64,000 nt of DNA from a bacterium (GCA_905221105.1 CAJNBW010000001.1:62001-126000), one strand, 5' to 3'; positions 1 through 8,548 are shown, counted from the first letter of the stretch. Notes: generated from the letters alone by a model not told the origin. Translations and numbers: made by a program.

Positions 1-108
1 GGCTGTCACCTTTGACGAATCGCTTGTGTTGCTTGGCTTAGATTGGTTATTAGCACAAGCAGTCAATAGCAAGGCTGAAGATAAAAGGACAAAACCTAGT
101 TTTTTCAT
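1..108 (-). CDS. Partial lipoprotein gene (N-terminus only)
   Basis: The first 36 codons of a gene that runs off the left edge on the minus strand. The start is ATG at 108 with a TAGGAG ribosome site 6 bases upstream. The peptide begins MKKLGFVLL, has a hydrophobic stretch and a lipobox LTAC (Cys at residue 18), followed by a polar Asn/Ser/Lys-rich linker. This is a type II signal peptide, so the product should be a lipid-anchored extracellular protein, commonly a transporter solute-binding protein or a foldase. The functional domain lies outside the window, so no function can be given. A promoter at 155-183 serves it. Confidence 0.8.
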   Translation of the reverse strand, partial: MKKLGFVLLSSALLLTACANNQSKPSNTSDSSKVTA

Positions 109-154
109 TGTTTACTCCTATTGGTTCAGAAAACCTAAATTAATTTTACGTTTC

Positions 155-183
155 ATTATACCATGTTTTCACTCATTTTTCAA
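155..183 (-). promoter_or_regulatory. Sigma-A promoter of the lipoprotein gene
   Basis: On the minus strand: -35 TTGAAA (178-183), 17-bp spacer, -10 TATAAT (155-160) preceded by TGG (extended -10). It lies about 47 bases upstream of the ATG at 108. Confidence 0.75.
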
Positions 184-224
184 TAAATTTTCAGACAATT
201 TAATGTTATGAACAACCTTACCAA

Positions 225-262
225 TAAAAAACTAAGCCTAGGACAATCTCCAAAGCTTAGTC
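225..262 (-). terminator. Terminator of the choline-binding amidase gene
   Basis: Minus-strand hairpin with arms ACTAAGC/GCTTAGT (231-237 and 255-261), followed on the minus strand by a run of six T. It begins 13 bases beyond the amidase stop codon. Confidence 0.7.
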
Positions 263-274
263 TGATGTAGTTTT

Positions 275-1660
275 TTAATTTCCAGCGTAATATTTTTGAA
301 TTCCTTTAATAATACCTTCAACCAACTTATCTTGGTATTGTTCACTACGGATTCGTTGGTTTTCTTCTGGATTATCCATATAACCCAACTCTAGTAACAC
401 AGCAGGTTTCGCAGTCTCACGAAGAACAGCGAAGGTGGCTTGCAAAAGTCCAGCATCTCTAGCTCCTGTCTCGGCCAAGAGAGATGAATGAAGATCTGCG
501 GCCAAACGATTACTTTCACTCATACGGTCTGGATTATTGTGCCAGTACTGGTTAATCTTGCTCGGGTAACCAGCCTCTTCCTTATAAGAATAAGTCTGTA
601 TTCCCAGATTCAGCGTTGTGTCATTCCCAGTAGCGTTAAAATGAATACTAATAAAGAAGTCTGCATTCGTCTTATTTACCATACGAGAACGCTCTGTCAC
701 AAAGTCAACATCCACATCACTATCACGAGATGTTAGAACTGTATAGCCCAGTTCCTCTAAACGTTTCCTTAATTTACGAGAGACCTGTAAGTTCAAATCT
801 TTTTCAGCTATTCCATAATAGTAAGCGCCCGAATCACGTCCACCATGCCCAGGATCTAGGAAGATAGTTTTAGTATAGTGCCCCTTTTCAAATCCTTTTG
901 GAAGTTCTTGAACCCATTTACCATTATCTTTGAAAAAATGGCTGCTTCCATTAATAGTATAAGTTCCAGTTACATAAACGCCATCTTCTTTAAGATAATA
1001 CCAAGCTTTGTAATCCTGATCATAAATCCATTCTTTGTGAGCCATGTAGCCACCAGATTTTAGATAGTAAGAGCCAATCCATTGCTGTTCAGCATAGTGT
1101 CCACCTGACTTGAGATAGAACCAGCTAGAGTAGTTAGGATCGTACACCCATTCTTTATCTGCCATAGCCCCACTGGATTTCAGGTAATAATTTACCTTCC
1201 AAGTATTAGCCATCATGACACCATTTTGATCAAATGCATACCATTTACCATTGATTTGACTCCATTGGTTGGACAGATATTTTCCTGAGCCATTGGCGTA
1301 GTACCACTTGTTAGCCATCTGATACCAGCTATTTTCAAGTAAGTAACCATTCTTATCAAATAGGTAGCCCTCATAAAGAGTATCTGTAAATTTGACACCC
1401 GTTTGACTATAATAAGTCCACTTCCCATCTTCTTTTACCCAACCAGTTTGTAGCTTAGACTCAGTAGGAAGAGTTGGCTTTGTCTCCTGCTCACTCGAAC
1501 TAGGGCTCGTTGGCTGGGCTTGAGAAGCATTTGCAGAGCCAGTAGTTGAACTACCGGTAGAGTTATTCGTAGAATGACTAGCATCATTAGCTAGAACTGT
1601 TTGGCTAGTCAATCCAAGAAGAGCCAGAGCAAGAATCGTAAATTTCTTATATGATTTCAT
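275..1660 (-). CDS. Choline-binding N-acetylmuramoyl-L-alanine amidase (Amidase_3)
   Basis: Secreted wall hydrolase expected to cleave the MurNAc-L-Ala bond of peptidoglycan while bound to phosphocholine on teichoic acids. Residues 1-24 are a signal peptide, 25-67 a Ser/Thr-rich linker, and about 71-250 choline-binding repeats with the aromatic WYY/YYLKSGG pattern seen in LytB-type binding domains. Residues 263-458 are a zinc-dependent Amidase_3 domain: DPGHGG (His272), Glu286 in AEKDLN, His340 in SIHFNA, and Glu424 in LLELGYMDN. All expected metal and catalytic residues are present. The order (binding module first, catalytic domain last) resembles LytB and is the reverse of LytA, which also has a different catalytic family. 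The divergent neighbour is another choline-binding protein. I infer a role in cell separation or autolysis and do not recognise a standard gene name. Confidence 0.9.
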   Translation of the reverse strand: MKSYKKFTILALALLGLTSQTVLANDASHSTNNSTGSSTTGSANASQAQPTSPSSSEQETKPTLPTESKLQTGWVKEDGKWTYYSQTGVKFTDTLYEGYLFDKNGYLLENSWYQMANKWYYANGSGKYLSNQWSQINGKWYAFDQNGVMMANTWKVNYYLKSSGAMADKEWVYDPNYSSWFYLKSGGHYAEQQWIGSYYLKSGGYMAHKEWIYDQDYKAWYYLKEDGVYVTGTYTINGSSHFFKDNGKWVQELPKGFEKGHYTKTIFLDPGHGGRDSGAYYYGIAEKDLNLQVSRKLRKRLEELGYTVLTSRDSDVDVDFVTERSRMVNKTNADFFISIHFNATGNDTTLNLGIQTYSYKEEAGYPSKINQYWHNNPDRMSESNRLAADLHSSLLAETGARDAGLLQATFAVLRETAKPAVLLELGYMDNPEENQRIRSEQYQDKLVEGIIKGIQKYYAGN

Positions 1661-1912
1661 TTATAACCTTTCTAGGGGAATGGAATCCCTGTGTTATTGA
1701 GTTCTTTAACTTCCTTGATGAAGGAAGATTTGTTCTGCATCCTACAAACTATAATTTATAGGATGTTATGGGTTGTTTAGCTGATTTAAAGATGTGAAAC
1801 CTAAAAAGTTTTGCTAAGTTGGAACGTTAAAAATTCAATTTCTGAACACCTAATCTCGCTTCAGATAGTTGTCGAACAAATCTAATAGATTTCATCGAAA
1901 GCATCCCTTTAT
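1661..1912 (-). promoter_or_regulatory. Long 5' leader of the amidase gene
   Basis: About 250 bases lie between the amidase ATG and its probable -10. The leader holds a segment (1667-1722) that is repeated almost exactly at 3639-3694, and a hairpin CATCCTA/TAGGATG around 1739-1766. The AAAGG ribosome site is at its downstream end. I see no open frame in it. Confidence 0.5.
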
Positions 1913-1918
1913 ATTATA
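1913..1918 (-). promoter_or_regulatory. Probable -10 of the amidase gene
   Basis: TATAAT on the minus strand inside TGTATAAT. No good -35 is visible at 16-18 bp. The same context (TGTATAAT followed downstream by the shared leader segment) recurs at 3726-3731, which supports it as the real promoter. Confidence 0.5.
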
Positions 1919-1993
1919 CACTAAATTTAGAAGAAATCTTCTCAAACATCTGAATTTAAAATAAATCTGTTTCCTATTTGTACCGAATTTTAG

Positions 1994-2022
1994 TTTACTC
2001 TGCCCAGTAGAGATGTTATAAT
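1994..2022 (+). promoter_or_regulatory. Promoter of the CAP-domain choline-binding protein
   Basis: -35 TTTACT (1994-1999), 17-bp spacer, -10 TATAAT (2017-2022). The ribosome site GGAGG follows shortly before the ATG at 2043, so the leader is only about 15 bases. Confidence 0.7.
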
Positions 2023-2042
2023 AAAAAATAGGAGGACATAAA

Positions 2043-3275
2043 ATGAACCAAAAAGCTAAAAAGTTCACACTTGCTACAATTTTAGCACTTTCCTTGCTAG
2101 GTGCTGGAAGTCTTACATCACAATCAGTAGCTGCTAATGATAGACTGGTTTCCACTCAAGAAGTCAATGGTCAATCCTACCATATCTTAAACTCTGAGGT
2201 CACTAGTACTTCTGCTGGTACTACTCTAGTTGGGATTGAAGGGACTTTCTTAACGCCAGATAAACAGGCAATCTTAGATCGTATCAACTCCATTCGAAAA
2301 GAGGCTGCAGATGAAGGTCTAGTTACTAGCTATGTTCCCATCAAATGGTCAACTGCATTAGAGAAAACAGCCTTTTCTCGTGCAGCAGAAGCTTCTGTAA
2401 CTATGAATCATAAACGTTTATCTAATAAAGATATTTGGAGTGCCTGGCCTTCAGGAAATTTCTCACTAGCCGAAAACTTAGCTTGGAACTATGACGGATT
2501 TATGATGGCTATTGATCAATGGTATGAGGAAAAAGCAGATTACGTCAAATCTCTTAGTGGAGCAAGTGTCTCTGGTAAAACTGGACACTATAAATCCTTA
2601 ATTAATCCAAAACTGACCTATATGGGGCTTGCAGCCTTTGATAATCCTGTCACTCAAAATGGATGGATTACCATTGCACAAAGTTTCGGAACAGCATCTG
2701 GTGGCTCTGAAGAATTAGCCGGTGGTTATGGAAAAGCTATTCAATACACAGAAGCCGACTCTTCTCAGCTTCAAACATTTGCGACTAAGGCGAATCTTTT
2801 TGACAAAGACTTGAAGGCTATCGGAACTCATAAAAACATAAATGAAGCTACAAGAGACGAAGGAGATAATTCCCATGATTTCTTTAACCAAATGCAAGAA
2901 GTCGGTAAAAATATAGGTTTTTGGCGTCAATCTGGCTCTCGCTGGTGGTATAAACATACTGACGGTTCATATACAACCAACAGTTGGGAACAAATCAATG
3001 GTGTTTGGTATCGTTTTGATAACTCTGGTTGGATGCAAACAGGCTGGTTGAAAGATGGTAGTTCTTGGTACTATCTTGATAGTTCTGGTGCAATGAAGAC
3101 TGGCTGGCTAAAAGATAGCGGTAACTGGTACTACCTTCAAGACTCAGGCGCTATGAAAACTGGTTGGATGAAAGTATCTGGTAAATGGTATTATGCATAC
3201 AGCTCAGGCGCGCTCGCGATTAATACAACTACTCCTGATGGCTATCGTGTCAATGCCAACGGTGAGTGGATATAA
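2043..3275 (+). CDS. Secreted CAP-domain choline-binding protein
   Basis: 410-residue exported protein. Residues 1-31 form a signal peptide; about 70-225 form a CAP/SCP-like domain with the family's conserved His123 (MNHKR), Glu144 (LAENL) and His182 (GHYKSLINP). From about 295 to the end there are five or so choline-binding repeats of the form GWLKDGSSWYYLDSSGAMKT. The CAP fold is known from eukaryotic CRISP/PR-1 proteins and bacterial secreted proteins; its biochemical activity in streptococci is not established. The binding repeats should hold it on phosphocholine-decorated teichoic acids. ATG has a strong GGAGG site. It is transcribed away from the choline-binding amidase and followed by a strong terminator, so it is monocistronic. 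Confidence 0.9.
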   Translation: MNQKAKKFTLATILALSLLGAGSLTSQSVAANDRLVSTQEVNGQSYHILNSEVTSTSAGTTLVGIEGTFLTPDKQAILDRINSIRKEAADEGLVTSYVPIKWSTALEKTAFSRAAEASVTMNHKRLSNKDIWSAWPSGNFSLAENLAWNYDGFMMAIDQWYEEKADYVKSLSGASVSGKTGHYKSLINPKLTYMGLAAFDNPVTQNGWITIAQSFGTASGGSEELAGGYGKAIQYTEADSSQLQTFATKANLFDKDLKAIGTHKNINEATRDEGDNSHDFFNQMQEVGKNIGFWRQSGSRWWYKHTDGSYTTNSWEQINGVWYRFDNSGWMQTGWLKDGSSWYYLDSSGAMKTGWLKDSGNWYYLQDSGAMKTGWMKVSGKWYYAYSSGALAINTTTPDGYRVNANGEWI

Positions 3276-3292
3276 TGAACTAAAACAAAAAT

Positions 3293-3346
3293 AAACAAAG
3301 GACAATCATTATTTAATTTTAAAGATGATATCCTTTGTTTTTTATA
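3293..3346 (+). terminator. Terminator of the CAP-domain gene
   Basis: Hairpin with arms AAACAAAGGA/TCCTTTGTTT plus an inner ATCAT/ATGAT pair, followed by a T run. Confidence 0.85.
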
Positions 3347-3466
3347 TACTTTTATTGTCTGCTGCTAAGCACAATTCTTAGATTCACTCAGAAAAAAATT
3401 AGACTTTTAACCTCAAAATTGATAAAACAGGAAAAAAATAATTGTAAAAGGAAACTGTAAATCACC

Positions 3467-3511
3467 ATGATAAACATGCAAAACATGATGCGTCAAGCAC
3501 AAGAACTGTGA
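3467..3511 (+). pseudogene. Fragment copied from the 5' end of ebfC
   Basis: A 15-codon frame ([14 protein letters not shown] then stop) that shares 29 consecutive bases (3473-3501) with the start of ebfC at 8967-8995. After about codon 13 the similarity stops. The stretches on either side (3347-3466 and 3512-3638) hold nothing else I recognise. It is either a recombination scar or a copy left by a rearrangement, and is very unlikely to be functional. Confidence 0.75.
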
Positions 3512-3638
3512 CTAGGAGCACGTAAACTTATAATTGAATAAGCGACTCGTTTGTGAAAGGAAAGAATAGTCAAGGGATAGGCAGACTCAAATTTGGAGAA
3601 ATAATCAATCAACTAACTTTTATTTTTTCAAACTTTTT

Positions 3639-3731
3639 CCTTTCTAGGGGAATGGAATCCCTGCTTTATTGAGTTATTTGACTTCCTTGATGAAAATAGA
3701 TTTTCATTGCAGATTTACCTTCTGTATTATA
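3639..3731 (-). repeat. Orphan copy of the amidase promoter/leader
   Basis: Positions 3639-3694 match 1667-1722 with 4 differences in 56 bases, and 3726-3731 carries the same TGTATAAT promoter context as 1913-1918. The 150-odd bases that separate these two blocks in the amidase leader are missing here. Where the amidase start codon should follow there is no ATG and the frame ends at once. I read it as the remains of a lost second choline-binding-protein gene or of a partial duplication. Confidence 0.65.
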
Positions 3732-3745
3732 CACTAATATTAAAT

Positions 3746-4030
3746 TTATTTTGGAGTGATAGAAAAGCTTCTCATCAGCCAGTCTACTTGTTCTGGTATT
3801 AGAGCTTTGACATCCTTTTCTGTACTTGGTCAAATCCGTTTACCTTTCTCAAAACGTTTATAAAGTTGATTATCCCAGTAAAGAGCTTTAAAATAGTCTT
3901 TACGTACGTCCACCATAAACAAGATTGTGTAACCTATACAGGAACAAGAGATTGCGGCATTAAAATATACTCCAATAATTTTACTTTCACTATAGTATAC
4001 AGTGAGTTCTATAGTCTGGAGATTTTTCAA
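3746..4030 (-). pseudogene. Degraded IS66-family tnpB (accessory transposition protein)
   Basis: Minus-strand reading from 4030 to the TAA at 3746-3748 contains the IS66 TnpB hallmark DYFKALYWD, then LYKRFEKG, and after an in-frame TGA at 3830-3832 PSTEKDVKALIPEQVDWLM and SITPK. In intact TnpB the residues GFWL stand between the WDGQ and LYKRFE blocks; here they are deleted. The N-terminal part before about residue 35 does not align by eye, so it has frameshifted or come from other DNA. Start, central residues and the partner genes tnpA and tnpC are gone. TnpB recognition rests on remembered family motifs; the stop codon and deletion are seen directly. Confidence 0.75.
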
Positions 4031-4082
4031 TATACTTAGTTATTGGGCGGTTACAAATCAGCCGTCCACTTCCTGAAATGCA

Positions 4083-4118
4083 AAAATCTCCTAGCAGACT
4101 TTCCTGCTAGGAGATTTT
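4083..4118 (-). terminator. Terminator of adhesin A gene
   Basis: Perfect 15-bp stem (AAAATCTCCTAGCAG and its complement) with a 6-base loop and T runs on both strands, 74 bases beyond the adhesin A stop. Confidence 0.9.
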
Positions 4119-4191
4119 ATGTTATGAGAGGTACTTGTTTAAGCTCTAAAAATCGGATTTATCATCTGATAATTATCAAACAATCTACCAA

Positions 4192-7100
4192 TTAAGCTTC
4201 TTCGTCTTCTTTACGACGACGGCCTGCAAGACCAAGACCAAGTAATGCACTTGCGGCAGCTGCTACCATAGCTACAGTAGAATCTGCTGTACCTGTATTT
4301 GGCAATTCTTTAGCTGCTTTACGCGCATTTGCTGCTGCTTCTTGGCTAGCATTAGCTGCTGCTTGAGTTGTAGCTGGAGCTACAGCTGGTGTTTGAGTAG
4401 ATTGGTCGTTAGCTGGAGTTGCATGATCAGTTACTGGAGCAACTTTCGCCATGAAGTCTTCGATACGTTTAACCATTGCATCCACTTCTGCTTGACTTGC
4501 GTCTGCATTAGCAAATACTTTCTTAGCATCTGCTAATAAGTCACTCGCTTCTTTTGCAGTTTCTGCATCAAGCTTAGCTGATTCTTTAATGATCAATTCA
4601 TCTAATTGATGGATAGCAGCTTCTAACTTAGCTTTATCCACTTTTGCATCAGTGTTATTAGCTGCGTTATTGCCAGAAGTTCCATCATTCCCACCATTAT
4701 ATGAAGGTATCACACCTTTATTTTTTTGTGGAGTAACATCAACTGGAACATTTACAATTGTTTCTTTTCCACCTGGTAGTCTTAATGTTACCTTAGCAAA
4801 CTTTCTACCTAGTGTAGTTGTATCAGGTAAGTCAATATTCATCACTGTAACTGTTTCTGGTAAGTTCAGTTTTGAAATAATATCAGCTTGACTAATTGCT
4901 TTTCCAAGTTCAACTGTTACTACTCCAGTAACAGATGCTTGTAAGGCAGCTTTAATGGTTAGTTCTGGGAGTTCAAATACTAGCGACTCTTGATCCATTT
5001 GGTATAAGAAAGTTCTTAGAGCTTTATCGATTTCTGTTTGTTTTTTAGACTTATCGATTTCCTCTAATGCTTTTTTTCTTAAAGTTTCAACTCTATCGAT
5101 TGCTTTTTTCTTTTCTTGTTCTGAAAGTTTTTTATCGGCTTTAATACTCGCAATTTTTTCATTCGCTGTCATTTCAACTACTTCCCTAGCTTCTACAGCA
5201 TCTAACAATGATTTTTTCGCGTTTTCTAAAGAATTTTTTGCCTTAATTAACATTTCTAAAGCTTTATTAACTTCAACTTGTGAAGCATTTTTATTATCGA
5301 TAACTTTTTTAACTTCTTTTACAACTTTTTCTGACTCTTCTTTTACTTTTTTATATTCGTCAATTGTTGCTTTAGTTTTTCCTTTTGTTGGATCTTCTAA
5401 AATTAAATCATTTAAAACGTCATTAATATTCGTTAGTTGTGTCTTGTCTGTCGCTGCTCCATTTAATGCTGCTTTAGCTTCTGTGATGGCTCTTAAGGCT
5501 GCATCTACTTGGTCTTGAGTCGCATTGTCATTTGAAAGCACTCCTGCCGCTGCTGATACTGCGTCATCGTATGCTTTTTTCTTCTCTGGATCAGTTTCGT
5601 TATAGTATTTCGCATCCGTTGTTTTTGTTCTTTCGGCATCTGTTGTTGATGCTTCTTGTAACGCTGCTTTGTCTGTCGCTGCTCCATTTAATGCTGCTTT
5701 AGCGTCTGTAATTGCTTTTAGTGCTGCATTTACTTCTGCTTGAGTCGCATTGTCATTTGAAAGCACTCCTGCCGCTGCTGATACTGCGTCATCGTATGCT
5801 TTTTTCTTCTCTGGATCAGTTTCGTTATAGTATTTCGCATCCGTTGTTTTTGTTCTTTCGGCATCTGTTGTTGATGCTTCTTGTAACGCTGCTTTGTCTG
5901 TCGCTGCTCCATTTAATGCTGCTTTAGCGTCTGTAATGGCTCTTAAGGCTGCATCTACTTGGTCTTGCGTCGCATTGTCATCGTTTATTACAGTATTTCC
6001 CTTCGTAATAGCTGAATCATATGCATCCCTTTTCGTTTTGTCTGCATTATAATATTTAAAGTTTCCTTTAACCGTAGATTCTTCTCTTACTACTTTTTCT
6101 AACTCTGTTTTGTTTCCTTTATCAACTAACACCCCTGCAGCTGTATCTAATTTTCTTCTTACTTCCGCTACCTTGCTTAATGCCGCGTCAACCTCATCTC
6201 TAGTTGCATTATTCCCTTTAGCTATAATATTAGACACTTCTGTTTTTATTGAATTGAAATCTTGTTCAAACTTTTTAAACTCTTTATTATATTCATCAAT
6301 ACTATTTGGTGTTTTGTTTTCTGTTGATGCCTTTGTTAACTCAGCTACTTTAGCTGATAAATTATTTTTTTCCGTCGTTGTAGCTGCAACCGTTAAACTA
6401 TTTTGTTTTGCTCTTAATAAACTAACTTGATTGTTAATCTCACTTTGGCTTTTACGTTGATTAATAGGAACATTATTCTGTTCCTCATTTAGAATTTCTC
6501 TTGCTCTTGTAATTTCATCCTGAAATTTTTTCCATGATTCTGGTGTATATTCGTTCTGATTCAAATTCGCTGCTCCATCAACAGCTGTTTCCAATTCAGT
6601 TTTAAACATTTTTAATTCCACATTTTGATCTGGAATTGGAACAACTCCTGTTTTCGTTTCTCCATATGGTACAGCTTGACTATTTTGCCATGTTTTATAT
6701 TCTACTCTTCCTACTAAATTTGTGATACTTGGTGCATCTGCTGGAATATTAAGTGTATATTTAAACGTTTTTTCTTTTCCTTTACTATTTCTATCGCCAA
6801 TACTACCCAAATCAATTTCCATAGTTCCACTATACGTTTTACCATTATACGTAGCAGTGACTCCTTGAGGAAGATCCACTTTATATTTAACTCCACGGTC
6901 GGTAGATTCCCACCCTTTATTTTCAACCTTAACTGTTATATCTTTACTTGTTGTACTAGCGTTATTAGTTGTAGAAGTTACTTCATATTTTGTTTGATTT
7001 TCTTTAGCAACAACATAGGCACCGGTATTCACCCTAACATTACTTAAAACACCACCAGGATATAATTTTGTTCCGTCTTTTGATATAAACGAATCATCGT

Positions 7101-8400
7101 ATCCTTGATAACTATGTGTAAAATTATCAGCATCTTCAAATTCCAATCTAATTTTATTAACATTTTTGGGAACATTAATAAAAGCTAATCCATCAGAAAA
7201 ACCAGCTACTCTATCAGGTTGTCCACTATAATATACTTCTCCAGTATCTGGGTTCTTCACTGTCATTTTAACAGTAGACCATCCTGCACCATTCCCGAAG
7301 CTCGATGTACGGTATTTTACTAAAACTTCTGATCCGGGAGTAACATTAATATCTTGATAGATTTTTCCTATTGTATCTACTCGATCCGTACCAGGATTCG
7401 CCCCTGTCTTAAGACTTCTATATCCCGCCATTACAACACCATAAGGATGATTTCCGTCTACAGAACCTACTGAAACCCATTTCATTTTCTTTCTTACATC
7501 AGCAATTGGAATTTCAGTTTGTTTAGAATCAACAACATGCCATCCAACAACATTACTCGCATCATTCGTTACTATTTTTTCATCACCTGTAGGTTTAACT
7601 GTTCCTTCTTCAAAGTTACCATTTATAATACTAACACCTGCTTCATTATTAGCATGTGTATCCGTTGTATCCGCATCTGTACGGAATAGATTACTTCTAT
7701 CCAATGCTTTTCCATTACGAATATCTCTAGAACCTGAGTTTGCGATAGAGTTGGAGTCTGAAGATTTCTCAGTATTTGTCGCTTTAAGACCTACAGTTGC
7801 TTTTCCATTTGTTGTATCTACTGCTGGTGCTTCTTTTTTCTCTGTCGGTTTTGTCTTCAGTTGCGTTGTTGCTGTAACTAATTTGCTGTGTGCTTGTGTT
7901 AATTCGCTTTCTGTTGTCGCATTACTTAAAACTGATCTTGCTTCTTCTAAAGTTGCCTTTAATTGGTTTACACTTTCTTCTGTTTTAGAAGCATATTTCC
8001 CGTTAGTAAATTTCCCATCAATTTCTTCTATTAGTTTTGATAAAGCTAACTTTCTCTCATTTGAATCTGAAATAGTTGAAACAACCGGCACTGACTCTTG
8101 AGTTTCTTTTGAGCTTCCTACCACATCTCCTTCTGGTTTATTCTCAACATTTGCAGCAGAAACTGAAGTATTAGCCTCTTTAGTAGACACTCCAGTAGTA
8201 GGTGAGTTGCTCGGTATAAGAGGATCAGGAGTTTGTTTATTCTCATTCACACTCACTACATTTTGATTTCGTTCAGCTGCTTGTACATCTTCAACTGAAC
8301 TAACTGCAAAAAAGACTGACCCTAATAAGACAGATGCAGCACCAATTGAAAATTTGCGAATAGAGAAACGCTGGCGCTCATTAAATTTAAATTGTTTCAT
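4192..8400 (-). CDS. LPXTG surface adhesin A, YSIRK signal, FIVAR-like repeats
   Basis: 1402-residue cell-wall-anchored protein. Residues 1-41 are a YSIRK-type signal peptide (RFSIRKFSIGAAS), which in this family directs secretion at the septum. About 115-182 is a helical module; 228-258 a RNGKA...NNEAGVSI junction; about 255-470 a beta-rich, probably ligand-binding domain (starting NGNFEEG); about 475-600 an Ig-like region; about 605-680 and onward FIVAR-like helical units. Two nearly identical 75-residue repeats (nucleotides 5461-5685 and 5686-5910) are flanked by diverged copies. The C-terminus has LPNTG (1366-1370), a hydrophobic segment and RRRKEDEEA, a sortase A signal. I saw no cysteine. 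Ligand unknown. Start ATG follows GAAAGG. It has its own promoter at 8549-8578 and is monocistronic. Confidence 0.9.
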   Translation of the reverse strand: MKQFKFNERQRFSIRKFSIGAASVLLGSVFFAVSSVEDVQAAERNQNVVSVNENKQTPDPLIPSNSPTTGVSTKEANTSVSAANVENKPEGDVVGSSKETQESVPVVSTISDSNERKLALSKLIEEIDGKFTNGKYASKTEESVNQLKATLEEARSVLSNATTESELTQAHSKLVTATTQLKTKPTEKKEAPAVDTTNGKATVGLKATNTEKSSDSNSIANSGSRDIRNGKALDRSNLFRTDADTTDTHANNEAGVSIINGNFEEGTVKPTGDEKIVTNDASNVVGWHVVDSKQTEIPIADVRKKMKWVSVGSVDGNHPYGVVMAGYRSLKTGANPGTDRVDTIGKIYQDINVTPGSEVLVKYRTSSFGNGAGWSTVKMTVKNPDTGEVYYSGQPDRVAGFSDGLAFINVPKNVNKIRLEFEDADNFTHSYQGYDDSFISKDGTKLYPGGVLSNVRVNTGAYVVAKENQTKYEVTSTTNNASTTSKDITVKVENKGWESTDRGVKYKVDLPQGVTATYNGKTYSGTMEIDLGSIGDRNSKGKEKTFKYTLNIPADAPSITNLVGRVEYKTWQNSQAVPYGETKTGVVPIPDQNVELKMFKTELETAVDGAANLNQNEYTPESWKKFQDEITRAREILNEEQNNVPINQRKSQSEINNQVSLLRAKQNSLTVAATTTEKNNLSAKVAELTKASTENKTPNSIDEYNKEFKKFEQDFNSIKTEVSNIIAKGNNATRDEVDAALSKVAEVRRKLDTAAGVLVDKGNKTELEKVVREESTVKGNFKYYNADKTKRDAYDSAITKGNTVINDDNATQDQVDAALRAITDAKAALNGAATDKAALQEASTTDAERTKTTDAKYYNETDPEKKKAYDDAVSAAAGVLSNDNATQAEVNAALKAITDAKAALNGAATDKAALQEASTTDAERTKTTDAKYYNETDPEKKKAYDDAVSAAAGVLSNDNATQDQVDAALRAITEAKAALNGAATDKTQLTNINDVLNDLILEDPTKGKTKATIDEYKKVKEESEKVVKEVKKVIDNKNASQVEVNKALEMLIKAKNSLENAKKSLLDAVEAREVVEMTANEKIASIKADKKLSEQEKKKAIDRVETLRKKALEEIDKSKKQTEIDKALRTFLYQMDQESLVFELPELTIKAALQASVTGVVTVELGKAISQADIISKLNLPETVTVMNIDLPDTTTLGRKFAKVTLRLPGGKETIVNVPVDVTPQKNKGVIPSYNGGNDGTSGNNAANNTDAKVDKAKLEAAIHQLDELIIKESAKLDAETAKEASDLLADAKKVFANADASQAEVDAMVKRIEDFMAKVAPVTDHATPANDQSTQTPAVAPATTQAAANASQEAAANARKAAKELPNTGTADSTVAMVAAAASALLGLGLAGRRRKEDEEA
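5461..5910 (-). repeat. Two tandem 225-bp coding repeats in adhesin A
   Basis: Units 5461-5685 and 5686-5910, each 75 codons (TDKAALQ ... ALNGAA). They are nearly identical at DNA level apart from the part encoding the last 20 or so residues. Diverged units flank them. The high identity means copy number can change by recombination without loss of frame. Confidence 0.9.
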
Positions 8401-8548
8401 TTGTTACCTTTCTTTCTATCCTGTTCTAAATAGCTCAAGACCATATACTGAATCTACACTTGTTTACTTCTTCAAAAAACAGGAAAATGAACCTCCTATT
8501 ATCTTTCAAGGAATAAGAAGTCTCATATTTTTTATAGTTTTTCAGTCT

